This document shows, one piece after another, positions 1-6,188 of a stretch of DNA of 12,222 bases. Position numbers and translations under genes: made by a program. Source of the stretch: Lachnospiraceae bacterium UBA7060. Lineage in GTDB: Bacteria; Bacillota; Clostridia; Lachnospirales; Lachnospiraceae. The stretch covers positions 1-12,222 of the forward strand of contig DLAA01000162.1 in assembly GCA_002493835.1 (NCBI GenBank), written 5' to 3'. The notes beneath the pieces were generated by a model. It was not told the DNA's origin, searched no databases, and saw only the letters and a program-made list of their open reading frames with translations. Within the stretch, counting starts at the first letter, position 1; every line of letters begins with the position of its first letter.

Positions 1-1
1 A

Positions 2-970
2 TATCTGGAGAAATGCGGGAAGGATGAAATTAAGCTGTCCTTTTCGGACGTGGAAAGAATCCTGGGATTCCAATTGCCGGATTCTGCTTATCTCCATCAG
101 CCATACTGGTCCAATTCCGGATCACATCCAATTGCATCCGCGTGGCTGAATGCGGGGTATCTGTCACAGCACGTTGATATGAAGGGGCATACCGTTGAGT
201 TCGTAAAGAAAAACCATCAAAGCCGTCAGATTCAAGGAGAAGCTGAGAAAACGGCAGTGATGTCCAGAGAGAAGTGCGCTGCCTTGGCTTTAGATGAAGC
301 CGTCCGATGTATCCGTACATACTTCAATGAGACAGTGAAGGATTCGCATGGGCGATATATGTCATGGAGACATTGCTACAATGCTTTTGTGGAGAACAGG
401 AATGATGCAGACGAAAAGATGTTTGATTACCTCGCGCTGCATTTGGCATTCTATCTGGCGAGCTGGGGGATGTACCGCGGTTCCTCGTTTCTCCTGCAGA
501 AAGACTACAAAGTCCATATTCCGGTTGTGAGAATTCTTTTGGAGAAAAAATATGATCCTCTTGTGGGGATATCAGCGGAAGGACTTACCGAAGATGCCAA
601 TCTGGATCTGTTGGAAGAAGTGGGTGAAAGGATCCGCAGAGCATATGTAGCAGAGCAACCCTCGTTTGAAGGTGCTACCAATAATGCTACGGATACCTTA
701 GTGACAAAGATCCTGTTAGGGACTCTGGGATGTGTCCCTGCTTATGACCGGTATTATGTGCAGGCTGTAAAGCAATACAATATTTCAGCCGGGGTATACA
801 GCAAAGAATCAGTAAGGGATGTTGCAGTGTATTATTTATCTCACAAGGATGAATTTGAAAGCCTCCGAGAGGAATTAAGCACTTGCGGAACCCGGTATCC
901 TGCCATGAAGCTTATGGATATGTGTATGTGGCAGTTGGCATTTGAAACTGATAAGAGAAAGGAGCCATAA
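2..970 (+). CDS. DUF7662-like N-terminal domain fused to an uncharacterised helical domain (5' partial)
   Basis: The frame is open from base 2, so the true start lies outside the window; 322 residues are visible. The GTG at 50 is an internal codon inside the first domain and not a credible start. The first ~70 residues carry a pattern I associate with DUF7662: a 'ERILGFQLPDSAY' segment, then a W-S-N, 'AWLNAGY' and a terminal V-E-F-V. The remaining ~230 residues form a separate, probably helical domain with a striking segment 'LALHLAFYLASWGMYRGSS' followed by 'LLQKDYKVH'. I have an impression of this segment from uncharacterised proteins near nuclease and restriction genes, but know no function for it. 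No signal peptide or obvious catalytic triad is visible. The next gene starts 3 bases after the stop, so the two are almost certainly co-transcribed. The role is unknown; membership of a nuclease-associated defence cassette is inferred from context. Confidence 0.75.
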   Translation, partial: YLEKCGKDEIKLSFSDVERILGFQLPDSAYLHQPYWSNSGSHPIASAWLNAGYLSQHVDMKGHTVEFVKKNHQSRQIQGEAEKTAVMSREKCAALALDEAVRCIRTYFNETVKDSHGRYMSWRHCYNAFVENRNDADEKMFDYLALHLAFYLASWGMYRGSSFLLQKDYKVHIPVVRILLEKKYDPLVGISAEGLTEDANLDLLEEVGERIRRAYVAEQPSFEGATNNATDTLVTKILLGTLGCVPAYDRYYVQAVKQYNISAGVYSKESVRDVAVYYLSHKDEFESLREELSTCGTRYPAMKLMDMCMWQLAFETDKRKEP

Positions 971-973
971 CCG

Positions 974-1981
974 ATGGCTAAAATATATACAGAAATAACA
1001 GATATGCTTGATGTAATACAGCAGGATGAGGCTGGGGAGTGGATCATTGACCGTGAGAATGATGGGACTCCGGAGCATCCCATCCAGATGCCCTATGTAT
1101 CATATTCGGGGATTGTAAAGAAGTTCATGGATGCGGTGTACACATTTGATAAGGATCATCCGGAATACGGCTTGAACCGCTATAGCGACATCCTGGAACG
1201 GAACGGAATCAAGTGGGAGAGTGACTCCATGGATGCAGTGGATGTTGCTGACAAGGATGGAATCTGTGTCATGGCGCTTCTGTTGGGAGCGGTCAGGGCA
1301 GAAAGGTTCTGCGATGGGGCGCTGCTTGGCTTCTTTAAAAGAGGGAGCATACAGAGGTGGCTGGAGCGCCTGAAAGAGATTGACGCGGGCGGCACAGACA
1401 AAAGCAAGCAGATATTTGATTTATCGCGCCTCCCGGCAATACTGGCAAAGCCCAGGATGCGTACCGGCATAGAGCGGTATCAGTTCATCATGGAGAAGGT
1501 GCAGCGGGTTGATGTATCCTCAGATGAAGGCTTCCAGAAGACATATGAAAACTTTTATACGCTCGGCCGATATCCAAAGGAGTTCCGGCGGGAGTACTTT
1601 GCTTACATGGAACGGGGCAAGGGGGCAAAACCTTCATTCGAAGAAACCTTGTCGTACTTCCGGAAATATGGGGCGCTTGAGGTTTCGTTTTCGAGCAAGC
1701 TGGTACATACACTTGACCCGGAGCAGCCAATATGGGACGGGAATGTCACTGGCAGACATTTTGGCTATAGGATACCTGCCTGTAACACAAAAGACCGGGA
1801 AAAGAAGATACTTGAGCGTTACGGGCGGTATAAGAGGGATTTCTTAAAGTACATGGCATCCGATGATGGGAAGGCGGTCATCCGGGCATTTGACGAGGCA
1901 TTCCCGAAAACAGGATTTACGGATTTGAAAAAAGTGGACTTTGTGCTTTGGCTGGATGACGGACAAGGGGAGCCGGGGTGA
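974..1981 (+). CDS. DUF6508-like domain fused to a second uncharacterised domain
   Basis: The protein has 335 residues. ATG at 974 follows an AAAGGAG Shine-Dalgarno at 958-964 that lies inside the end of the upstream gene. Residues ~44-137 match what I recall of DUF6508: 'LNRYSDILERNGIKW', a small-residue/hydrophobic stretch leading to 'RAERFCDGALLGFF' (109-121), then 'WLERLKEID' (129-137). Residues ~150-326 form a second domain with 'FYTLGRYPKEFRREYF', 'SFSSKLVHTLDPEQPIWD' (238-255) and a terminal 'KKVDFVLWL' (319-327). I have seen this second pattern in hypothetical proteins of mobile elements but know no activity for it. No metal-binding or nuclease motif is evident. It is the middle gene of three co-directional genes; the nuclease gene starts 37 bases downstream. 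A specificity or partner subunit for that nuclease is possible but is only a guess. Confidence 0.75.
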   Translation: MAKIYTEITDMLDVIQQDEAGEWIIDRENDGTPEHPIQMPYVSYSGIVKKFMDAVYTFDKDHPEYGLNRYSDILERNGIKWESDSMDAVDVADKDGICVMALLLGAVRAERFCDGALLGFFKRGSIQRWLERLKEIDAGGTDKSKQIFDLSRLPAILAKPRMRTGIERYQFIMEKVQRVDVSSDEGFQKTYENFYTLGRYPKEFRREYFAYMERGKGAKPSFEETLSYFRKYGALEVSFSSKLVHTLDPEQPIWDGNVTGRHFGYRIPACNTKDREKKILERYGRYKRDFLKYMASDDGKAVIRAFDEAFPKTGFTDLKKVDFVLWLDDGQGEPG

Positions 1982-2018
1982 CCAGTCCCTGGAAGTTCAT
2001 TTCTAAGGAGTGGGGTTA

Positions 2019-3026
2019 ATGGCAGAATTATTTGCGCACAACGAAAGAGTCGAGACGGTTTTTGACCTTATAGGCGGCAAGGAAAACGACATAACCAAAA
2101 GCATAGCATGGGCCTTTGTGAAATGCCCGCGTCTGCTGGAGAGGGTAATTGAGAGGCTGCTCCACATTGATGTGGCTGCGGATGGTGTCGTGATCCGGTA
2201 TCAGGAGTTTGAGAAGGACAAGGGGATCACGGACCTGGAGATAACTGACAACCAAAAGTTCTATATCATCATTGAGGCAAAGCGGGGATGGGTTCTTCCG
2301 AGGGAGCCGCAGCTAAGGCTTTATTCGGAGAGGTCCGGGTTTATCAGCAGCCCGGCAAAGGTGAAGGCGATCGTGTCCATGTCGGAATGCACGGAGGATT
2401 ATGCTAAAAAGCGGCTGCCGACGGTACCGGGGACTACGGTGCTGCACCTTCCGTGGATGACGATATGTGACCTTGCAGGGGAACTGCGGATGAAGACTGC
2501 GGGTAAACAGAACTATATTCTTGGGGAATTGGAGAGGTATATTAAGAGGATAATGACTACACAGAATAAGGACACAAATTGGGTATATGTTGTATCACTT
2601 GGCTTGGGCAAAGTGGAAATCACACCATTGAAGGGTGAAACGAAAACGGCGGACATTACATATGTGGATATTGTAAGGAAGTACCATAAGTACTGCTGCC
2701 CGGTTGGAGGCGGCAAAGGGGGATGGCCTAAAGAGCCACTGACATACATTGCTTTCAGGTACCACGGCAAATTGCAGTCGATCCACCATATAGAAAAATA
2801 TACTGTTACGGACAATCTGCACCCGTTTGTCCCGGAGATACCGGACGTGGAGCTTTCAGAGACGCATTTTGTATATGAGCTGGGGCCGGCAATCATACCG
2901 CCCAAGGATATCCGGACAGGGGACAAAATTGTGATGTCGAACCGTGTGTGGGCGCAGCTTGACACGCTCCTTACATCGGACACGATTACAGAGGCAATGG
3001 AAATATCTAAAGCAAGAAATGTATAA
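2019..3026 (+). CDS. PD-(D/E)XK superfamily nuclease
   Basis: The protein has 335 residues. I chose ATG at 2019 because AAGGAG at 2005-2010 sits 8 bases upstream; a GTG at 2010 would overlap that site. The N-terminal half has the restriction-endonuclease-like core: E22 in 'GGKENDITKSIAWAF', D72 in 'GITDLEI', and the hydrophobic strand 'FYIIIEAKRGW' with E86-x-K88, followed by 'QLRLYSERSG' (Q98, Y102). The latter resembles the Q-x-x-x-Y helix seen in several PD-(D/E)XK families. The D...ExK spacing and the preceding E are what a metal-dependent DNA nuclease needs. The C-terminal half (~190-335) is unlike anything I can name; it contains 'NWVYVVSLGLGKVEITPLKGETK' split across a strand-rich segment and a glycine-rich 'PVGGGKGGW', and may recognise substrate or a partner. 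It is the last gene of the left operon. Nuclease identity is fairly secure; target and system are unknown. Confidence 0.8.
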   Translation: MAELFAHNERVETVFDLIGGKENDITKSIAWAFVKCPRLLERVIERLLHIDVAADGVVIRYQEFEKDKGITDLEITDNQKFYIIIEAKRGWVLPREPQLRLYSERSGFISSPAKVKAIVSMSECTEDYAKKRLPTVPGTTVLHLPWMTICDLAGELRMKTAGKQNYILGELERYIKRIMTTQNKDTNWVYVVSLGLGKVEITPLKGETKTADITYVDIVRKYHKYCCPVGGGKGGWPKEPLTYIAFRYHGKLQSIHHIEKYTVTDNLHPFVPEIPDVELSETHFVYELGPAIIPPKDIRTGDKIVMSNRVWAQLDTLLTSDTITEAMEISKARNV

Positions 3027-3035
3027 ATAGTAAGC

Positions 3036-3084
3036 AACATCCTTTGGATGTTAAACATTGCCTTAAGGTTGAGGGTTATTTTTA
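3036..3084 (+). terminator. Weak candidate terminator after the nuclease operon
   Basis: A perfect 7-bp hairpin AACATCC-ttt-GGATGTT (3036-3052) lies 10 bases after the nuclease stop. It is not followed directly by a T-run; the nearest T-rich stretch (ttatttttac) is ~25 bases further on, after a CCTTAAGG palindrome (3061-3068). It may be a transcript 3' end or processing hairpin rather than a clean intrinsic terminator. Confidence 0.35.
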
Positions 3085-3085
3085 C

Positions 3086-3114
3086 TTGTGCAGTGGATAA
3101 ATTTGGTGTATAAT
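3086..3114 (+). promoter_or_regulatory. Sigma-A-like promoter for the 103-residue unknown gene
   Basis: TTGTGC (3086-3091), a 17-base spacer and a consensus TATAAT (3109-3114). The predicted start is near 3121, about 60 bases before the ATG at 3182. It opens a new transcription unit after the left operon. Confidence 0.65.
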
Positions 3115-3181
3115 TCTTTACTCAGTTATAAGAGAAATTTAAACAAGAATCGAGAATATGTGTGATGAAGGAGGAAGTGTA

Positions 3182-3493
3182 ATGAAGGCGGCAGAGATTT
3201 ACAGCGAATTATGCCAATTGCGTAGTTCAAATGGGAAATATGGAAAGGCACCTGTGCAGTTAGAACAGGAAGGCGTTAAAAAAATTGATGTTGAAGATAA
3301 TGGGACGGATGTGATTTCGCATACTAGGTATGTGGGAGAAGATGGTGGTATAGTAGAGGAAGTAATTACTTCTTATGATCATAGCCGCACATTTGAAATT
3401 CGTCCTGACACCAATCATTTTGATATTAGTCTCTTTGACGAAACTGGTAAACAGGTAAATGAGGATCATTATATGCAAATGGATACAATGTAA
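3182..3493 (+). CDS. Hypothetical acidic protein, 103 residues
   Basis: ATG at 3182 follows a strong AAGGAGGA at 3168-3175; an in-frame ATG at 3158 would lie upstream of that site, so the shorter form is preferred. The product is a small soluble acidic protein starting 'MKAAEIYSELCQLRSSNGKYGKAPVQ'-like in two short pieces, followed by alternating polar/hydrophobic stretches ('VISHTRYVGEDGG', 'TFEIRPDTNHFDISLFD') suggesting a beta-rich fold. No membrane segment, cysteine cluster or known motif is seen. It has its own promoter and lies just upstream of the restriction endonuclease, which also has its own promoter. I do not recognise it. A role in the restriction locus (regulator or immunity factor) is possible only on position. 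Confidence 0.6.
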   Translation: MKAAEIYSELCQLRSSNGKYGKAPVQLEQEGVKKIDVEDNGTDVISHTRYVGEDGGIVEEVITSYDHSRTFEIRPDTNHFDISLFDETGKQVNEDHYMQMDTM

Positions 3494-3542
3494 AAATGTA
3501 AAATAAGAAGCAGGAGAATTGAAGAAAAAGGGCGTATCTGAA

Positions 3543-3571
3543 TGTACATTTTGTCGAATCAGTGATATAAT
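3543..3571 (+). promoter_or_regulatory. Extended -10 promoter of the NotI-like endonuclease gene
   Basis: TATAAT at 3566-3571 is preceded by TG plus one base (3563-3565), the extended -10 form. TGTACA at 3543-3548 is a moderate -35 at exactly 17 bases. The -10 lies inside an inverted repeat (3558-3585), so the promoter looks built to be repressed. Confidence 0.6.
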
Positions 3572-3586
3572 ATTTTATCATTGATA
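3558..3586. promoter_or_regulatory. Candidate operator over the endonuclease -10
   Basis: Inverted repeat ATCAGTGATA (3558-3567) / TATCATTGAT (3576-3585), 9 of 10 positions complementary, separated by 8 bases. The right arm with the next base reads TATCATTGATA, itself an odd palindrome. It overlaps the -10 and ends immediately before the Shine-Dalgarno (GGGAGG, 3587-3592). A similar TATC-N3-GATA site lies upstream of the methyltransferase promoter (5725-5735), suggesting one regulator for both; this link is inference. Confidence 0.45.
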
Positions 3587-3599
3587 GGGAGGTGTCAAT

Positions 3600-4511
3600 A
3601 TGGGTGTTTCGGTTGCCGAGTATTATGGGCAAAGAACAGATGTGGATGTACCCACGATTCAGCCCATTGTAGGGGCAGGTATTTGTCCATTTTCTTCAGG
3701 AAATACTTGTAAAAAACTTAAAAGTGGTAACCCGCCGGTCTGTTCTGTCAGAAAACCAGATGGCACTATGTGGATTGTCTGCTCTGATAGACTTTGCAAT
3801 ACAAAAAAGGATTTGCCTTTATGTCAGCATCAGCAGGAAATACTGCTTGACATAGCACGCCATTTGTTTGGTCCGGGTGTAACACCTGATCAGGTATGTG
3901 TGAAGCGTGAAGAACGGTTGAATGTGGTAGAAGGGACAAAATATAATGCCGATTATATAATATCGCTTGAGAGTGGGCGGTCGGATTATTCTGGACCGGA
4001 TAGAATGGTTCTTGAGATGCAGGGCGGAGGTGAGACTTCCAATACGGGAAGAATTACCGATTTGCTGAGAAACTGGGAAACAAATCCTAATCGTACAAAT
4101 GCTCTTTTACGGATGGAGACAGAGGCATCTACATTAGAAACTAATGCTTGGAGACGGCAACAGGAGCAATTCATTGTTAAAGGCAATATTGCTATGAAGA
4201 CTTGGAAAGGATATGGAATAGCTTTCTGCGTTGGTACGGTGTTATACGATTATTTGATGAATAAATTAGCATCAGCTAATTTGCCGGATTTAAGAAACTA
4301 TAACTGGACACTTGCGATCATCGCAATCAAAGAAGATGATTCAAATCCTGCTGTTGCAGGGCCTATCCCAATAATGGTTGATGAGAGCAGAATGTTGTTT
4401 ACAAATTACCAGACGTTCGTGCAGGCACTGATAAATCAGGGAGAGCCATCTCTTGATGCATTTCGCGGAGAGTTTATAAATTTGAACAACCAGCAAGTGA
4501 TTATACCATAA
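3600..4511 (+). CDS. NotI-family type II restriction endonuclease
   Basis: The protein has 303 residues; ATG at 3600 follows GGGAGG (3587-3592). The N-terminal part has the NotI-family signature: 'ICPFSSGNTCKK', 'PPVCSV' and 'WIVCSDRLC', giving Cys29, Cys37, Cys48 and Cys61, the arrangement that in NotI binds one iron in a fold used for DNA contact. The catalytic core follows: 'KYNADYIISLES' with D118, then 'RMVLEMQGGG' with E139-x-Q141, i.e. the E-x-Q variant of PD-(D/E)XK that I recall for NotI. Later conserved-looking parts include 'NAWRRQQEQF' and 'GYGIAFCVGTVLYDYL'. It should make double-strand cuts in unmethylated DNA in the cytoplasm. The convergent C5 methyltransferase is the expected partner. 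Specificity cannot be read from sequence; NotI relatives tend to cut GC-rich sites. No truncation or missing key residue is seen, so it is predicted to be active. Confidence 0.87.
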   Translation: MGVSVAEYYGQRTDVDVPTIQPIVGAGICPFSSGNTCKKLKSGNPPVCSVRKPDGTMWIVCSDRLCNTKKDLPLCQHQQEILLDIARHLFGPGVTPDQVCVKREERLNVVEGTKYNADYIISLESGRSDYSGPDRMVLEMQGGGETSNTGRITDLLRNWETNPNRTNALLRMETEASTLETNAWRRQQEQFIVKGNIAMKTWKGYGIAFCVGTVLYDYLMNKLASANLPDLRNYNWTLAIIAIKEDDSNPAVAGPIPIMVDESRMLFTNYQTFVQALINQGEPSLDAFRGEFINLNNQQVIIP

Positions 4512-4518
4512 ATGGAAA

Positions 4519-4556
4519 AACGAGCGTTCCTTTTGATTGGAAACGCTCGTTCATTT
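4519..4556. terminator. Bidirectional terminator between the convergent R and M genes
   Basis: Stem AACGAGCGTTCC (4519-4530) / GGAAACGCTCGTT (4539-4551) with one bulged base and an 8-base loop. On the minus strand it is followed by a TTTTT run (complement of 4514-4518), and on the plus strand by a looser T-rich tail (cattttag). It starts 8 bases after the endonuclease stop and lies ~5 bases beyond the methyltransferase stop, so it serves both transcripts. Confidence 0.88.
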
Positions 4557-5461
4557 TAGCTGTTAAATTCAGGATAGTATTTTTTATCTGCTTCGATTAT
4601 GCGAGAAGCAATCCATTCGATCACAGGTACACAGACGGCATTACCTATTGCTCGGTATCGGTTTCCGTCCATCCGACTGGAAAGCCCTGAAGCTGCTCGC
4701 ACTCGGAAGGGAGCATCCGTCTGACATATAGCATCCGAGCTTCCTCTGGAGTCGAGAGTATAAGTTTCTCCATCGTTTCGGTAACCTTTTCCTTGTGGCC
4801 CTGCACTTGCTCTTCGGCCAATGCCTGCATGCTGGATAGAAAAGAGATTTGAGCCCGGTAGGCTTTCATCATTGCCGGAGGCAATGAAGTTTCGCGTTCT
4901 GTTGCTCTCGCTATTAGAGATTGGATTTGTTCCGGGTTCAAAAAGTACTTCAGCGGCGCCGATGGTTCCACGACTTGCGACAATGTACGTTCTTCGACGG
5001 CGTTGCGGTGTTCCAAAGAATTTTGCATCCAATACTCTCCATGAAACACCATACCCGAATTCATCCAATGTTGAGATGACGATTTTAAAGTCTTCACCTT
5101 TTGCGCTGTTAAGAAGTCCGGGAACATTTTCGATAAAAACCCAGCGAGGCCGTTTTTCTTTGATGAGTTCCGCATACTTGTAGAAGAGCCCACTTCTTGA
5201 TCCCTCCAATCCTTTTCTCTTTCCTTGATTCGCTAATGATAAATCCTGGCATGGAAATCCACCTGCAAAGATGTCTGCCTCAGGAATATCAGCCCCATTA
5301 ACTTGTGTTATGTCATGGGTGAGTAATGTGTTTGGCCAATGCTGCTTAAGAATCTTCTGACCAAAGGGAAGTATTTCACATTGGAAAATGACTTCCATTC
5401 CGGCACGTTCAAAACCTAGATCAATACCTCCAATGCCGCTAAAAAAAGAAGCTACTCTCAT
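4556..5461 (-). CDS. DNA (cytosine-5-)-methyltransferase, with motif IX out of frame
   Basis: The protein has 301 residues and is the cognate modification enzyme candidate for the NotI-like endonuclease, transferring methyl from SAM to C5 of cytosine. Visible motifs: I 'FFSGIGGIDLGFERAG' (6-21, SAM binding), IV 'GGFPCQDLS' (68-76, catalytic Cys71), VI 'ENVPG' (111-115), VIII 'QRRRRTYIV' (153-161) and X 'GNAVCVPVIEW' (273-283). The segment ~205-245 looks like a target-recognition region. Motif IX (consensus R-x-L-T-P-x-E-C-x-R-L-Q-G-F-P) is absent from this frame. It lies in another minus-strand frame at 4725-4669 as VRRMLPSECEQLQGFPVGW, while the in-frame protein reads DAPFRVRAASGLSSRMDG there. 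Two compensating indels are the simplest explanation. Whether the enzyme is still active is uncertain; an active endonuclease beside it implies it should be. It starts 2 bases after the RHH stop. Confidence 0.88.
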   Translation of the reverse strand: MRVASFFSGIGGIDLGFERAGMEVIFQCEILPFGQKILKQHWPNTLLTHDITQVNGADIPEADIFAGGFPCQDLSLANQGKRKGLEGSRSGLFYKYAELIKEKRPRWVFIENVPGLLNSAKGEDFKIVISTLDEFGYGVSWRVLDAKFFGTPQRRRRTYIVASRGTIGAAEVLFEPGTNPISNSESNRTRNFIASGNDESLPGSNLFSIQHAGIGRRASAGPQGKGYRNDGETYTLDSRGSSDAICQTDAPFRVRAASGLSSRMDGNRYRAIGNAVCVPVIEWIASRIIEADKKYYPEFNS

Positions 5462-5463
5462 GA

Positions 5464-5634
5464 TTAGGTCTCCTTTGACGATTCGGATTCTTTTATAGTA
5501 CGTGCTGCTTCCATAAGGGCAGTCCTACGGACGAATTCGGAATAAGAAGAATAGTTTTGTAGCATGGCAGCTTTCTTCAGCTTTTCCAACTCTTCAGTAC
5601 TTACCCGGATGCTCATAGAAATTGATTTATTCAT
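5464..5634 (-). CDS. Ribbon-helix-helix protein, 56 residues, upstream of the methyltransferase
   Basis: ATG at 5634-5632 follows GGAGGT (5646-5641). The product begins 'MNKSISMSIRVSTEELEKLK', a typical ribbon-helix-helix strand (alternating residues entering the DNA groove) followed by helix A 'TEELEKLKKAAMLQN', a turn and helix B 'SYSEFVRRTALMEAARTIKE'. This is the CopG/Arc-like fold used by small repressors, antitoxins and mobilisation accessory proteins. Its stop is 2 bases from the methyltransferase start and both sit behind one strong promoter, so they are an operon. There is no toxin gene beside it, so a role as transcriptional controller of the restriction locus, replacing the usual HTH C-protein, is the most economical idea; that is inference. 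An orphan antitoxin or relaxosome accessory protein is the alternative. Confidence 0.8.
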   Translation of the reverse strand: MNKSISMSIRVSTEELEKLKKAAMLQNYSSYSEFVRRTALMEAARTIKESESSKET

Positions 5635-5653
5635 ATTCTTACCTCCGTTCCGT

Positions 5654-5682
5654 ATTTTACCTCTTTTGTGCTACAATGTCAA
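5654..5682 (-). promoter_or_regulatory. Strong sigma-A promoter of the RHH-methyltransferase operon
   Basis: On the minus strand: TTGACA (5682-5677), 17 bases, TAAAAT (5659-5654). The predicted start, near 5647, falls immediately before the Shine-Dalgarno, so the leader is very short. The spacer contains TTGT-gct-ACAA as a small inverted repeat. Confidence 0.82.
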
Positions 5683-5722
5683 TGCTTTCGGCCACGCCAT
5701 CATGATTATAATTTTAAAAATC

Positions 5723-5737
5723 GATATCCATGATATC
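5723..5737. promoter_or_regulatory. Candidate operator upstream of the RHH-methyltransferase promoter
   Basis: GATATC-CAT-GATATC: two copies of a palindromic hexamer 3 bases apart, with core TATCCATGATA (5725-5735). It differs at one of 11 positions from the reverse complement of TATCATTGATA at the endonuclease promoter (3576-3586). It lies ~40 bases upstream of the -35. Confidence 0.35.
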
Positions 5738-5780
5738 TGGTAAATAATGTTGAGATAGTGGAGAAGTATTAAAAATAGTA

Positions 5781-5809
5781 TTGACAAATAGAACATATGT
5801 TTGTAAAAT
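5781..5809 (+). promoter_or_regulatory. Sigma-A promoter with an embedded LexA (SOS) box
   Basis: TTGACA (5781-5786), 17-base spacer, TAAAAT (5804-5809). The spacer contains GAAC-ATAT-GTTT (5791-5802), one mismatch from the Gram-positive LexA/DinR consensus GAAC-RNRY-GTTC. A repressor there would block RNA polymerase directly, so this is a typical SOS-inducible promoter. It drives the small gene at 5901. Confidence 0.7.
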
Positions 5810-5900
5810 ATTTATGCGGATATGGTTATAGGAAAAGACTAAAAAGAAAAAAGGACGGGCATTTTCTATGAATTGATTTTGGCAGCAGGAGGCGGTGCGC

Positions 5901-6134
5901 ATGAAATTTGAAATTGGATCAACAGCTTTTATTGTTGAAAGTAATCGGATTGTGCGTGAAGTAACTGTAGTTAAGCGGAGCGGTGATTTTCATACAGTTA
6001 GGTTTGGTACAAATGGTGGCATTCAGGTCAGGGGCAGCAGACTGTTTGCAAGCCAGGAAGATGCAGAAGCGAGTCTAACAAGGAACAGAATAGACAAGAA
6101 AAAATACAGTTCCCCATATGATTATTTGCATTGA
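5901..6134 (+). CDS. Small conserved-type protein under a LexA-box promoter, 77 residues
   Basis: ATG at 5901 is 8 bases after AGGAGG (5887-5892); an upstream in-frame GTG at 5895 is too close to that site. The protein starts 'MKFEIGSTAFIVESNRIVREV', continues with 'TVVKRSGDFHTVRF' and 'GGIQVRGSRLFASQEDAEASL', and ends in a basic segment. The pattern, an SH3-like barrel of short strands followed by a helix, is one I associate with small proteins of Firmicute mobile elements, sometimes beside SOS-induced Y-family polymerase genes. No polymerase gene is present here. Function is unknown. SOS regulation is inferred from the promoter. The gene ends 2 bases before an unusual terminator that overlaps the next promoter. 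Confidence 0.75.
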   Translation: MKFEIGSTAFIVESNRIVREVTVVKRSGDFHTVRFGTNGGIQVRGSRLFASQEDAEASLTRNRIDKKKYSSPYDYLH

Positions 6135-6135
6135 T

Positions 6136-6188
6136 GGGAGAGGATAAAACTTTTTTCAAAAAAGTAATTGACATCTTCTCCCTTTTTT
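6136..6188 (+). terminator. Terminator overlapping the next promoter
   Basis: Outer stem GGGAGAGGAT (6136-6145) / ATCTTCTCCC (6173-6182) with one G-U pair, followed by six Ts (6183-6188). Inside it is a second perfect inverted repeat, ACTTTTTT-c-AAAAAAGT (6149-6165). It ends the 77-residue gene's transcript. The right side of the stem and the T-run are also the -35 and spacer of the XRE promoter. Confidence 0.75.

Noticed and set aside
1564..1569. CGGCCG as a self-site of the NotI-like endonuclease
   Set aside because: The enzyme's specificity is unknown, and I saw no full GCGGCCGC in the window. A single six-base site says nothing.
2513..3058. 181-residue minus-strand frame opposite the PD-(D/E)XK nuclease gene
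   Set aside because: Antisense to a gene with clear catalytic motifs; its composition looks like a frame shadow.
4821..5183. 120-residue plus-strand frame opposite the methyltransferase
   Set aside because: Antisense to a well-supported gene, with no family motif or ribosome binding site of its own.
4645..5193. 182-residue minus-strand frame as a separate gene
   Set aside because: Most of it is a shadow of the methyltransferase. Only its last ~25 codons carry real family signal (motif IX), which is better explained as a displaced segment of the same gene.
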